This document shows positions 16,878-25,337 of a stretch of 34,454 nt of DNA, piece by piece. A program made the translations under genes and the position numbers. The stretch covers positions 1-34,454 of the forward strand of contig JAEWXO010000065.1 in the NCBI GenBank assembly GCA_023458875.1. Reading direction: 5' to 3'. Below the pieces are notes generated by a model. The model was given only the letters and a program-made list of their open reading frames with translations. It was not told the DNA's origin and searched no databases. The number at the start of each line of letters is the position of its first letter. Within the stretch, counting starts at the first letter, position 1. The DNA comes from Bacillota bacterium. Lineage in GTDB: Bacteria > Bacillota > Clostridia > Oscillospirales > Ruminococcaceae.

Positions 16878-18326
16878 TTATTCTTCAACAATCTGAAGAG
16901 TTTCAACGTTCATATCCTGTGTACCTGATAAGAAACAGCCTTTTTCCTTTGCATATGATATATAATCAATAATCTCGTTTGTGATTCCTTCTCCCGGTGC
17001 AAGGATAGGTATTCCAGGAGGATAGCACATAACGAATTCACCGCATATTTTACCGGCACATTGCCTTAGTGCCATTCTTTTTTTGTTGCTGAAAAATGCT
17101 TTTTTAGGTGAAAGGACCACTTTAGGGTCAATATATTCGTGGTCAAACATTCCTGACCTGTCCTTTGAATATCTTCTTTTTATTTCCGCAAGTGCAGAAA
17201 TAAGGCGTTCAATTTCAAGAGCACGGTCACCGGCTGAAATATATGCAAGAATATTTCCTATATCGCCGAACTCTATCTGTATTTCGTATTCATCACGAAG
17301 AATATCATATACCTCAATTCCTGCCAGACCTGTGTTCATGGTATTTACCGACAGCTTCGTCTTGTCAAAATCAAAAAATGCATTATTGTCATTAAGCTCC
17401 GGGCCAAACGCATAATAACCGCCTATTTTATTTATTTCACTTCTTGCGTATTCTGCATAATTTACAGCCTTTGCAAATATTTCTTTGCCATGAAGTACAA
17501 GATTTTTTCTTGCAATATCAAGCGAAGACATCAGAAGGTATGAAGCACTTGTTGTCTGAGTAAGATTTATGACCTGACGGACATAATCGGCATTTACAGT
17601 GCTGTTACAAAGGAGAATTGAACTCTGTGTCAGGGAACCACCTGATTTGTGCATGCTTACAGCAGCCATATCTGCACCGGCAGCCATGGCTGAAACAGGC
17701 ATATTTTCTCCGAAATATAAATGAGTACCGTGAGCCTCGTCTACAAGCGCAAGCATATTGTGCTCATGAGCAAGCTTAACGATTGCCTTCAGATCCGAAC
17801 ATACTCCGTAATAAGTAGGATTGTTTATAAGTATTGCTTTTGCATCAGGGTTTTCTTTTATAGCTCTCTTAACATCAGATACAGCCATACCGAGGGGAAT
17901 ACCAAGTTCTTTATTGACCCCCGGATTTACATATATAGGTATCGAACCGTTTACTACAAGTGCATTTATAGCACTTCTGTGAACATTTCGCGGCATAATA
18001 AGCTTATCGTTTTCTTTGCATACAGACATTATCATTGCCTGAACTGAACCTGTTGTTCCGTTTACAATAAAAAATGATGAAGAAGCGCCGAACGCTTCTG
18101 CTGCAAGTGCCTGTGCATCTTTAATAACTGATACAGGATGGCATAGATTGTCCAGTGGCTTCATTGAATTTACATCGGCTTTCATGCAGTTTATGCCTAG
18201 AAAATCCGTAAGCTCTTCATTTCCTCGTCCGCCCTTATGTCCCGGAACGTCAAACGGTACAACTCTGTTAAGGCGAAAATTTTTCATAGCTTCATATAAT
18301 GGAGCGTCATTCTGAGAAAATTTCAA
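16878..18326 (-). CDS. speA: Biosynthetic arginine decarboxylase (Orn/Lys/Arg decarboxylase family, fold type I)
   Basis: The 482-residue PLP enzyme lacks the N-terminal wing domain of the E. coli inducible decarboxylases and resembles Bacillus SpeA in size. DVPGHKGG (26-33), NGTTGSVQAM, the PLP-binding VDEAHG (D196) and the Schiff-base SMHKSGGS (K227) are present. The C-terminal PPGIPILAPGE is also typical. Lysine or ornithine decarboxylase is possible by family, but the agmatinase in the same operon favours arginine to agmatine. The start is TTG 18326, 10 nt after CGGAGGA (18337-18343); no nearer ATG has a ribosome site. It is the second gene of the operon, 42 nt after speD. Confidence 0.9.
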   Translation of the reverse strand: MKFSQNDAPLYEAMKNFRLNRVVPFDVPGHKGGRGNEELTDFLGINCMKADVNSMKPLDNLCHPVSVIKDAQALAAEAFGASSSFFIVNGTTGSVQAMIMSVCKENDKLIMPRNVHRSAINALVVNGSIPIYVNPGVNKELGIPLGMAVSDVKRAIKENPDAKAILINNPTYYGVCSDLKAIVKLAHEHNMLALVDEAHGTHLYFGENMPVSAMAAGADMAAVSMHKSGGSLTQSSILLCNSTVNADYVRQVINLTQTTSASYLLMSSLDIARKNLVLHGKEIFAKAVNYAEYARSEINKIGGYYAFGPELNDNNAFFDFDKTKLSVNTMNTGLAGIEVYDILRDEYEIQIEFGDIGNILAYISAGDRALEIERLISALAEIKRRYSKDRSGMFDHEYIDPKVVLSPKKAFFSNKKRMALRQCAGKICGEFVMCYPPGIPILAPGEGITNEIIDYISYAKEKGCFLSGTQDMNVETLQIVEE

Positions 18327-18368
18327 TTTAAATAAATCCTCCGTTTAGTTGTAATAATTATTATAGAC

Positions 18369-19163
18369 TCAGTAAATATTCATACCACTGAAAATTTCTA
18401 TCATTTCTTGTCGGAGATTGTTGGAAATATCCAGGCGTTGCTTTGGAGGAAGCTCATAAACGTCCGTGTTAAACAGGTAGTTCTGAAGCTGGAGCTCTTT
18501 TATAAGCATTTTTGTGTGAAAAATATTTGACTGATATACATTTACATCAATTGCATCATATTTTTGAAGAGTACTTTCTTTTATATAGTCCTGAATAGAA
18601 GTTATATCATGGTCGATAAAATATTTTTTTCCGTGTACGTCTCTTGTGAATCCTCTGACACGATAGTCGATTATAATAATGTCAGAGTCAAAGCTTTCAA
18701 TAAGATAGTCAAGAGCGTTAAGAGGGGATATTTCACCGCATGTTGAAACATCAATGTCAACACGGAATGTCGATATTGCATTATCCGGATGAGATTCCGG
18801 AAACGTGTGTACAGTAAGATGACTCTTGTCAAGATGGGCATGAATACAGTCAGGGGCCATATTTCCCTGATTGCATGATTTATCTATATGATCAGGTGAT
18901 ACGTTTCCTTCGGCAATAAGAACGTTTACCGAAGCTCCCTGAGGTTCATAATCCTGCTTTGAAATGTTAAGGATTGTTGCACCGATTGTTTCTGTTACAT
19001 TGCATAAAATTTTTGTAAGTCGTTCAGAATTGTACTGTTCATCAATGTACCTTATATAATCAGTCTGTTCACGTTCTGTTTTTGCATAGCAGACATCATA
19101 TATATTAAAACTAAGCGTCTTTGTAAGGTTATTAAATCCGTACAAAGATATTTTATTATTCAA
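18369..19163 (-). CDS. speD: S-adenosylmethionine decarboxylase proenzyme (long, E. coli type)
   Basis: This pyruvoyl enzyme makes decarboxylated AdoMet for SpeE. It matches the enterobacterial SpeD class along its length: LYGFNNLTKTLSFNIYDVCY, QDYEPQGASV, HLDKSH (self-cleavage before S114), HTFPESHPDNA, DYRVRGFTRD and NIFHTKM. From TTG 19163 the product is 264 residues, the same as E. coli SpeD, and starts MNNKISLYGF. The in-frame TTG at 19175 touches the ribosome site AGAGG (19176-19180), so the inner TTG, 12 nt away, is preferred. Most Firmicutes carry the short (about 120-residue) class instead. First gene of the six-gene operon. Confidence 0.94.
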   Translation of the reverse strand: MNNKISLYGFNNLTKTLSFNIYDVCYAKTEREQTDYIRYIDEQYNSERLTKILCNVTETIGATILNISKQDYEPQGASVNVLIAEGNVSPDHIDKSCNQGNMAPDCIHAHLDKSHLTVHTFPESHPDNAISTFRVDIDVSTCGEISPLNALDYLIESFDSDIIIIDYRVRGFTRDVHGKKYFIDHDITSIQDYIKESTLQKYDAIDVNVYQSNIFHTKMLIKELQLQNYLFNTDVYELPPKQRLDISNNLRQEMIEIFSGMNIY

Positions 19164-19230
19164 TATCGCACACAACCTCTCATAAAATTGAAAAAATATT
19201 GTCCAGTTTTCATGAAGCTTAATTCAATTC

Positions 19231-19259
19231 ATTCTATCACATTTAATGAAAAAAATCAA
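19231..19259 (-). promoter_or_regulatory. SigA-type promoter of the polyamine operon
   Basis: Reading the minus strand: TTGATT (19259-19254), 17 bp, TAGAAT (19236-19231), with a TGA extension before the -10. It leaves a leader of about 60 nt before the speD start. Confidence 0.65.
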
Positions 19260-19463
19260 TAACATAAAAAATTAATTTTTATGTTGTTTTTAAGGCTCTG
19301 AAAATAATAAAATTATTTTGACTGGTCAGCATGATTTTCTGTTATTCATGCGCCCTTTAAAACATAGATATCAGTTTATTATTCATATGATCTGTATATT
19401 TATATTTTCCAATATAAATAATTATGGATTATAAAAAAATACAATTAAGGATATCAAAATATC

Positions 19464-19492
19464 TTGTGTTTTGATAGTGAATGTGGTACAAT
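19464..19492 (+). promoter_or_regulatory. SigA-type promoter of nfeD-SPFH
   Basis: TTGTGT (19464-19469), 17 bp, TACAAT (19487-19492), with a TGG extension before the -10. Transcription would start near 19499, about 60 nt before the nfeD ATG. Confidence 0.65.
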
Positions 19493-19560
19493 AGCAGTAT
19501 ACAAAAATAAAAAAACAAAAACAAAACAACAAAACAATTTAAAGAAAGGAGAATTATACT

Positions 19561-20040
19561 ATGGAAAAATATCACCTTATATTATGGGCAGTTATATTTG
19601 TTTTAACAGTTATTGCTGAGCTTTCAACTGTTCAGTTAGTATCTGTATGGTTTGCTGTTGGTGCCATTGCGGCGTTTATAGCAGCATTTTTTCTTCCGTT
19701 CTGGTGTCAGCTTGTAATATTTGTGATAGTTTCTGCACTGTTTCTGGTGTTGACACGTAGGTTCTTCAAAAAGTTTGCAGGTCCCTTGATTCCTACAAAT
19801 ATAGACAAGGAGGTTGGAAGCAAAGCAACTGTTATCGAAGCCATAGATCATGATAACAAAACCGGACGTGTACGACTGGGCGACGTTGACTGGAATGCAC
19901 GTTCAGTTGACGGATCACCTGCAGAAATCGGTGAAACAGTAGTTGTTAAGGATATATCCGGAACATGTCTTATAATAGAAAGATATACTCCGACTGATGA
20001 TTCGCGCATTCTTAATAAGTATAATAAAAATATTTCTTAG
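19561..20040 (+). CDS. NfeD-like membrane protein
   Basis: The 159-residue product has two or three membrane helices in residues about 8-66 (VIFVLTVIAELSTVQLVSVW and following) and a C-terminal soluble OB-fold-like domain with VGSKATVIEAI, GRVRLGDVDWNARS and GETVVVKDISG, typical of short NfeD proteins. NfeD proteins are partners of SPFH/stomatin proteins in membrane microdomains, and the next gene encodes one. AAAGGAG (19545-19551) is 9 nt before ATG. It is the first gene of a two-gene unit. Confidence 0.9.
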   Translation: MEKYHLILWAVIFVLTVIAELSTVQLVSVWFAVGAIAAFIAAFFLPFWCQLVIFVIVSALFLVLTRRFFKKFAGPLIPTNIDKEVGSKATVIEAIDHDNKTGRVRLGDVDWNARSVDGSPAEIGETVVVKDISGTCLIIERYTPTDDSRILNKYNKNIS

Positions 20041-20087
20041 TAAATAAGCTTAAACAGCTTAAATAATTTAAATTGGAGAGTGGTAAT

Positions 20088-21050
20088 ATGGGAGCATACA
20101 TTATTTTAGGTGTAATTATTTTTCTTCTTCTTGTTATTGTTTCAAACATTAAGATTGTACCTCAGGCACAGATTTATGTTATTGAGCGACTTGGCGCATA
20201 CTATACTGCGTGGAGTACAGGTCCGCATATGCTTATTCCTTTTATAGACAAAATATCAAAAAAAGTTTCAATCAAGGAACAGGTGGTTGATTTCAAACCA
20301 CAGGCTGTTATTACAAAGGATAACGTAACAATGCAGATAGATACAGTTGTATTTTTCCAGGTAACAGATGCAAAGCATTATACATATGGTGTTGAAAGAC
20401 CTATATCTGCTATTGAAAATCTTACAGCTACAACATTAAGAAACATTATCGGTGAACTTGAGCTTGATTCAACACTTACATCAAGAGATGTTATAAACAC
20501 TAAAATAACATCGATTCTCGATATGGCAACAGACAGATGGGGAATAAAAGTAAACAGAGTAGAGCTGAAAAATATTCTTCCGCCTAGAGAAATTCAGGAC
20601 GCAATGGAAAGACAGATGAAGGCAGAGCGTGAAAGACGTGAAAAAATTCTTCAGGCAGAAGGTGAAAAGAAATCTGCTGTATTAGTTGCAGAGGGCGAAA
20701 AGGAATCACAGATTTTAAGAGCAGAGGCTGAAAAGGAATCACAGATATTAAGGGCACAGGCTGAAAAACAAGCAATGATTCTTCGCGCAGATGCTGTCCG
20801 TGAACAGAAGATTCTTGAAGCTACAGGTGAGGCCCAGGCTATTGAACTGATACAGAATGCATATGCAGAAAGCATAATAAAACTTAATAATGCAAGTCCT
20901 TCTGAAAGAGTTATTAAACTTAAGTCACTGGAGGCATTTCAGAAAGCTGCTGACGGCAAGGCAACAAAAATTATTATCCCGAGTGAGATACAGGGATTGG
21001 CGGGTCTTGCTGCTGGCTTTAAATCAATAACATTAGATGAAAACAAGTAA
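20088..21050 (+). CDS. SPFH/stomatin-like membrane protein (QmcA/paraslipin type)
   Basis: One N-terminal membrane helix (about 3-21) is followed by an SPFH domain (VPQAQIYVIERLGAYY through VELKNILPP, about 28-180), then a charged alpha-helical region with repeating blocks such as AEGEKESQILRAEAEKESQI (about 195-250). Stomatin-like proteins oligomerise in the inner membrane and scaffold microdomains or regulate proteases. It is paired with nfeD 47 nt upstream. I chose ATG 20088: GGAGAG (20075-20080) is 7 nt away, whereas the in-frame TTG 20073 overlaps that site. The product has 320 residues. Confidence 0.92.
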   Translation: MGAYIILGVIIFLLLVIVSNIKIVPQAQIYVIERLGAYYTAWSTGPHMLIPFIDKISKKVSIKEQVVDFKPQAVITKDNVTMQIDTVVFFQVTDAKHYTYGVERPISAIENLTATTLRNIIGELELDSTLTSRDVINTKITSILDMATDRWGIKVNRVELKNILPPREIQDAMERQMKAERERREKILQAEGEKKSAVLVAEGEKESQILRAEAEKESQILRAQAEKQAMILRADAVREQKILEATGEAQAIELIQNAYAESIIKLNNASPSERVIKLKSLEAFQKAADGKATKIIIPSEIQGLAGLAAGFKSITLDENK

Positions 21051-21068
21051 AATCCAAGTTTTTTCATG

Positions 21069-21113
21069 GGCTGTTTGTACGGGATTATTTCCGTACACAG
21101 CCTATTATTTTTA
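21069..21113 (+). terminator. Intrinsic terminator after the SPFH gene
   Basis: GGCTG-TT-TGTACGG pairs with CCGTACA-CAGCC with a 2-nt bulge, and TATTATTTTTA follows. It starts 18 nt after the stop codon. Confidence 0.8.
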
Positions 21114-21122
21114 AAGTATAAT
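21094..21122 (+). promoter_or_regulatory. Possible promoter of the cardiolipin synthase gene
   Basis: TACACA (21094-21099), 17 bp, TATAAT (21117-21122). The -35 lies within the descending arm of the preceding terminator. Only four of six -35 bases match, so it is tentative. Confidence 0.35.
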
Positions 21123-21159
21123 TTTACATAAGGAGTATTTATCAAAAGGCGAGGATGAA

Positions 21160-22698
21160 ATGAGAAAATTAATCAGATTTATTTTCAGCAGAAAAATGCT
21201 GATTATAATAATATTATTTGTTCAGGTTCTGGCACTTATATCTGCAATTCTGAGACTTAGTGGTCATTTTACATGGGTCTATGCAGCGTTTACAATACTT
21301 AGCGTAATCGTTGTATATGTAATACTCACAAAAAATACAAACCCTGCGTATAAGATTGCATGGATAGTTCCTACTCTCCTTCTCCCTATATTCGGGGGCA
21401 TTGTATATCTCATATGCAGTACACAGACAAGTACTCAGAAATTTAAAAAAATAACAGTTAAGCGTGTAAATGATACAAGAAAATATTTCAAACAGAATAA
21501 AGGCGTTATTGATGAACTTTCACATGAAAATGTATATGTTTATCGCCTTGCTGAATATATGAAAAATAAATGTGGATTTCCGATATATAAAAACACTGCT
21601 GTCAGATATATAGAGTCAGGGGAGAAGATGTTTGAAATATTAAAGAATGAGCTCAGAAATGCGAGACATTTTATTTTTATGGAATATTTTATAATCAGTA
21701 ACGGTCGCATATGGGGTGAAATACTTGAAATATTAAAACAAAAGGCAGCAGAAGGACTTGACGTACGCATTCTTTATGATGGAATGGGAAGTCAGCTTAT
21801 TCTTCCTGATAATTACCATAAGCAGCTTGAAAAAGTAAATATAAAATGCCGCATATTTAACCCCTTCAAGCCGTTTCTCTCATCTTCCCAGAATAATCGT
21901 GATCACAGGAAAATTACAGTTATTGACGGGCATACCGCATTTAACGGCGGAATAAATCTTTCGGACGAATATGCAAATTATATTAACAGATTTGGACATT
22001 GGAAGGATACCGCACTTATGCTTCATGGCGAAGCAGTATGGAATTTTACAATAATGTTTCTCCAGATGTGGGATACAAAAATAGAATCCGTGGCAGATGA
22101 TTATAACGTTTTCAGACCTGAGATTTATCATAGAAATGCATTCCGGACAGATGGATTTATAATGCCGTACGGAGATGTGCCGACAGACGGTGAAAATGTA
22201 GGCAAACTCGTATACATGGACATTATCAACAAGGCAAAAAATTATATATATATAACGACCCCTTATCTGATAATAGACAGTGAGATGATGACCGCACTGG
22301 GATTTGCTGCAAACAGTGGGATAGATATAAAAATAATAGTTCCCGGAATTCCGGACAAATGGTATGTTCACTGCATAGCACAATCATATTATAAGGATCT
22401 TATAAATATCGGTGTAAAAATCTACGAATATACCCCAGGCTTCATACATTCCAAAAGCTTTGTATCTGATGATAATACGGCTGTAGTAGGCACGATAAAT
22501 CTTGATTACAGAAGCCTGTTTCTTCATTTTGAATGTGCAACGTTTATGTATGACAGCAAGTGTGTTTTTGATGTAAAGGAGGATTTTCTTTTAACACTTA
22601 AAAAATGCAGACGTGTTGATGAACAATATTTAAAAAAAATCTCCCCTTTAAAAAGACTTGTAAATGGCTTTCTGAAAATACTCGGGCCTCTTTTATAA
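21160..22698 (+). CDS. cls: Cardiolipin synthase (phospholipase D family)
   Basis: It condenses phosphatidylglycerol molecules into cardiolipin at the membrane. N-terminal membrane segments (about 12-32, 40-56 and 66-85) are followed by two HKD catalytic motifs: HRKITVID (H249, K251, D256) with GGINLSDEY, and HSKSFVSD (H430, K432, D437) with GTINLDYRS. The 512-residue length and layout are those of bacterial Cls. GAGGA (21151-21155) precedes ATG by 4 nt. It is a single-gene unit between terminators. Confidence 0.94.
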   Translation: MRKLIRFIFSRKMLIIIILFVQVLALISAILRLSGHFTWVYAAFTILSVIVVYVILTKNTNPAYKIAWIVPTLLLPIFGGIVYLICSTQTSTQKFKKITVKRVNDTRKYFKQNKGVIDELSHENVYVYRLAEYMKNKCGFPIYKNTAVRYIESGEKMFEILKNELRNARHFIFMEYFIISNGRIWGEILEILKQKAAEGLDVRILYDGMGSQLILPDNYHKQLEKVNIKCRIFNPFKPFLSSSQNNRDHRKITVIDGHTAFNGGINLSDEYANYINRFGHWKDTALMLHGEAVWNFTIMFLQMWDTKIESVADDYNVFRPEIYHRNAFRTDGFIMPYGDVPTDGENVGKLVYMDIINKAKNYIYITTPYLIIDSEMMTALGFAANSGIDIKIIVPGIPDKWYVHCIAQSYYKDLINIGVKIYEYTPGFIHSKSFVSDDNTAVVGTINLDYRSLFLHFECATFMYDSKCVFDVKEDFLLTLKKCRRVDEQYLKKISPLKRLVNGFLKILGPLL

Positions 22699-22731
22699 GC
22701 ATTTATATATAATATTTTTTTATTCATAAAA

Positions 22732-22776
22732 ATAACCGTTACAATGAAAATTTAGTTTCATTGTAACGGTTATAAA
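22732..22776. terminator. Bidirectional terminator between cls and the cellulase gene
   Basis: The arms 22732-22749 and 22756-22773 are perfectly complementary over 18 bp (ATAACCGTTACAATGAAA and its complement) around a 6-nt loop. A/T-rich tails flank both sides, and the genes converge on it. Confidence 0.88.
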
Positions 22777-22791
22777 TTTATTTAAGAATTA

Positions 22792-25155
22792 TTATTTTTT
22801 TGGTCCGAGTGTGATTGAATCCTTCATAATAAACTGCTTGAGTTTTGCGAGGTCTGCAAGGTTTACGTCTGAATCATATTCAACGTCTGCTGCAGCTGTT
22901 CCTGCTGGAGTAAGTGTCTGATCACCAAGGAGATAAAGGCTGAGGACTGTGAGGTCTGTTATTTCAACTGAACCGTTACTGTCAAGGTCACCGTATATTA
23001 TCTGGCTTGTGCCGCCACCTGAAGTGGTTACAGCTTTAGATGTTGTAACAGATGTATTTACAGGTGTTGTAACAGTTGTCACTGAAGTTGTTGTAGCCTT
23101 AGTTGTTGTGGTTTCAGGTTTTGTTGTTACAGGTTTTGTAGGTTCTGTGACTTCCGGAACAGTTCCGTCAGGTTCTGTACCCCATATAAGTGTGTCGCCG
23201 TCATACATTGTAATTTTATCTGTTATAACCATTGTCTGTTTCTGGAGATCGCCTATTGAATAGTCATTTGATGAATCCCAAACAGGTGTATTATCCGGTA
23301 CAGATACTCTGAACTGGATTTCGCCCTGATGCTCTGACTGTCCTGTAGGCATTATCTTTGTGCCGTCCAGATAGGAGATTTTAACGTAATATATATTTCC
23401 GGAATACTTTACCGGTTTTGAAATTGTACAGTTATTACCCCATTCGTCGTATCCGATCTTTACACTTACATCGTCTGCTGTAAGACCTGCATCAAATAAT
23501 TCAGTAAAGTCCATATAGTAGTTATATGAAAGATTCTTTACTGTTCTTGCTGGCCATGCAGAGTGATTTGTAGCATTTACCTTGAGCTCTGAATAGCTTC
23601 CGCTTGACTGGTTAATGCATGCTTCAATATAGAATTCTTTCCACTTAGGAGCTTCAGGCTCTGGGAAATTAGGGTCAATTTTTCCGCCGTATTTTTTAAT
23701 CATAGCACATAAAGCAGCGGTATATCCGGCGTTGTAGTCAATAGCAACCTCTGTATACTGATAATCACCGATATTATCTGAGTATTTACCAGCCATATCA
23801 GGACCGCCTACAAGAGCACCGTAAAGGGTATGAGCATGAGGCTTTGCGTCTTCGCCTGTTGTCTGTCCGATTCCGCCCCATTTATCGTTCCATGCACCGC
23901 TTGATGTTCTGTGATGCCATGCCTGAGGATACTTGTCTCCCATACCGATAACATAGCTTAATTTATTGGCGTTATCACCAAAGCAATAGTTCATCTGCTT
24001 GTCAGCAAAATCAGTATATTTTTTTACTGCAGCTGCATCATCAGCAAAAATTTCATCAACTGAAACATAAGCTAAGAATGCTGTTGTGGTTGCATGGCGG
24101 AGTGCACCCCAGTTAAAGAGCCACGCAAGACCGTCAGGAGTATATTTGATTTGTTTTCCGCCGTATCCTGTTGTCCAGTATTCAAGATGTTTCTTGAACT
24201 GGTCCTTCCACTTTTCATCTCCTGTATTCATAGCATAGAGAAGAGTAGCTGCCTGCTGTGTGTCATCCCAGCAATAACCCCATGTAAATTTCAGTTCATC
24301 AGATTGTTCTTCTTTACCGAGGTTTGGAATGTAATCACTTTCACAAAGATCAAGATATGATTTGTCTCCTGTTGCTTTATACAGCCAGTTTGCTGCAAAG
24401 AAGAGATCATCATAGAAGCTTGACGGTTTATAATATGCATGTTCTTTACCGTCATCGCCTATAGAGCGGTTTTTATCTGCACGCTTAAAGCATGCAACAG
24501 CATGTTCAAGATATTCCTTAGCTCTTGCAGGATCTGAGTCCTTAAAGGCGATATATCCTGTTGCAAGTGCTGCAGCCATCAAAGCTTCTATACAGCTGTC
24601 ATTGCAGGTATAATAAGGACGTACAGTTTCACCTGTCATAAGCTCGAATTTTTCCATATAAACTTCGGCTGCGCCCCACCATACATGGTCAAAGGCCCCG
24701 TCGCCGATCATATAGACGATTTTATCGCCGAGATCACATCCGACAAGGTAGTCAAGTGCCCATGATAGGTTGTTTTTGTACTCTTCAAGTTCACCGCAGT
24801 TTTTAACCGCATCACCGTATTGAACAAGTCCCCATCCGAGAAGTGCGGCAGAGTAGGCATTTGTCAGAGTGAATTTAAGATGATCTCCGGCATCGAACCA
24901 TCCGCCCGGTACATAATCGTTTGTCATGCAGTCTGCTCTCCATGATACGTTGTTCCATTCAGCAATAGGACCTGATTGCTGAACCTGATAAAAGAACATT
25001 GATTTTTGCAGTGCTTCCGCATAATTATAGTTTGTTGCTGCTGTTACAACCGGGGCATCTGCCACTGGTCCGGATGACTTGAATAATCCGATTCCTGAAA
25101 CACTAAGACAGAGCGCTGTTGCTGCTGATAAGACTTGTCTGGATAATAACTTCAA
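22792..25155 (-). CDS. Secreted GH9 endoglucanase with CBM3 and type I dockerin (cellulosomal)
   Basis: The 787-residue product has a signal peptide (about 1-40, ending near VTAA). The GH9 catalytic domain follows, with GGWFDAGDH (D88, D91) and the general acid in YTEVAIDYNAG (E469). A CBM3c-like module covers about 503-655 (WKEFYIEACINQSSGSYSEL, FRVSVPD), then a Thr/Pro linker (about 662-718), then a dockerin (about 719-787) with two Ca-binding repeats (GDLDSNGSVEITDLTVL; DVEYDSDVNLADLAKL). GH9 plus CBM3c enzymes are usually processive endoglucanases. The dockerin indicates attachment to a scaffoldin outside the cell and resembles Ruminococcus flavefaciens types. The start is TTG 25155, 7 nt after AAGGGGA. 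It has its own promoter and a long leader. Confidence 0.95.
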   Translation of the reverse strand: MKLLSRQVLSAATALCLSVSGIGLFKSSGPVADAPVVTAATNYNYAEALQKSMFFYQVQQSGPIAEWNNVSWRADCMTNDYVPGGWFDAGDHLKFTLTNAYSAALLGWGLVQYGDAVKNCGELEEYKNNLSWALDYLVGCDLGDKIVYMIGDGAFDHVWWGAAEVYMEKFELMTGETVRPYYTCNDSCIEALMAAALATGYIAFKDSDPARAKEYLEHAVACFKRADKNRSIGDDGKEHAYYKPSSFYDDLFFAANWLYKATGDKSYLDLCESDYIPNLGKEEQSDELKFTWGYCWDDTQQAATLLYAMNTGDEKWKDQFKKHLEYWTTGYGGKQIKYTPDGLAWLFNWGALRHATTTAFLAYVSVDEIFADDAAAVKKYTDFADKQMNYCFGDNANKLSYVIGMGDKYPQAWHHRTSSGAWNDKWGGIGQTTGEDAKPHAHTLYGALVGGPDMAGKYSDNIGDYQYTEVAIDYNAGYTAALCAMIKKYGGKIDPNFPEPEAPKWKEFYIEACINQSSGSYSELKVNATNHSAWPARTVKNLSYNYYMDFTELFDAGLTADDVSVKIGYDEWGNNCTISKPVKYSGNIYYVKISYLDGTKIMPTGQSEHQGEIQFRVSVPDNTPVWDSSNDYSIGDLQKQTMVITDKITMYDGDTLIWGTEPDGTVPEVTEPTKPVTTKPETTTTKATTTSVTTVTTPVNTSVTTSKAVTTSGGGTSQIIYGDLDSNGSVEITDLTVLSLYLLGDQTLTPAGTAAADVEYDSDVNLADLAKLKQFIMKDSITLGPKK

Positions 25156-25201
25156 ATTAATTTCCCCTTTCAGATAATAAAATAATAAAAATAACTCATA
25201 G

Positions 25202-25270
25202 TATTCAGGTTAATTAAAATGATAAATATATAATAAATGATAAATATACATATAAAACATAACCTGAATA
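25202..25270. repeat. Inverted and direct repeats in the cellulase mRNA leader
   Basis: TATTCAGGTTA (25202-25212) and TAACCTGAATA (25260-25270) are a perfect 11-bp inverted pair. Between them AAATGATAAATATA occurs twice (25217-25230 and 25235-25248) with an 18-bp period. All of this lies downstream of the predicted start of transcription, in the roughly 130-nt leader. It could fold into a long AT-rich stem-loop or bind a protein. Confidence 0.65.
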
Positions 25271-25290
25271 GACATAACATCCTTAATAAT

Positions 25291-25319
25291 ATTATATCAG
25301 CAATGTTACAAAATTTCAA
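25291..25319 (-). promoter_or_regulatory. Strong SigA-type promoter of the GH9 gene
   Basis: On the minus strand: TTGAAA (25319-25314), exactly 17 bp, TATAAT (25296-25291), with a TGA extension. It begins 19 nt past the stop of the alarmone synthetase gene, so the cellulase is its own transcription unit. Confidence 0.8.
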
Positions 25320-25337
25320 TATAATTTGATAAAAACT

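Larger units (their letters stand above)
19164..19560. other. Divergent intergenic region between polyamine operon and nfeD
   Basis: About 400 nt without a gene. It holds a minus-strand promoter for speD, a plus-strand promoter for nfeD, and between them an AT-rich stretch with a perfect 10-bp inverted repeat at 19261-19285 (AACATAAAAA / TTTTTATGTT, loop ATTAA) just upstream of the speD -35. The nfeD leader (about 19499-19540) is almost pure A and C. Confidence 0.6.

Noticed and set aside
25217..25248. CRISPR-like direct repeat
   Set aside because: Only two short AT-rich copies with a 4-bp gap and no cas genes; it is a leader repeat, not an array.
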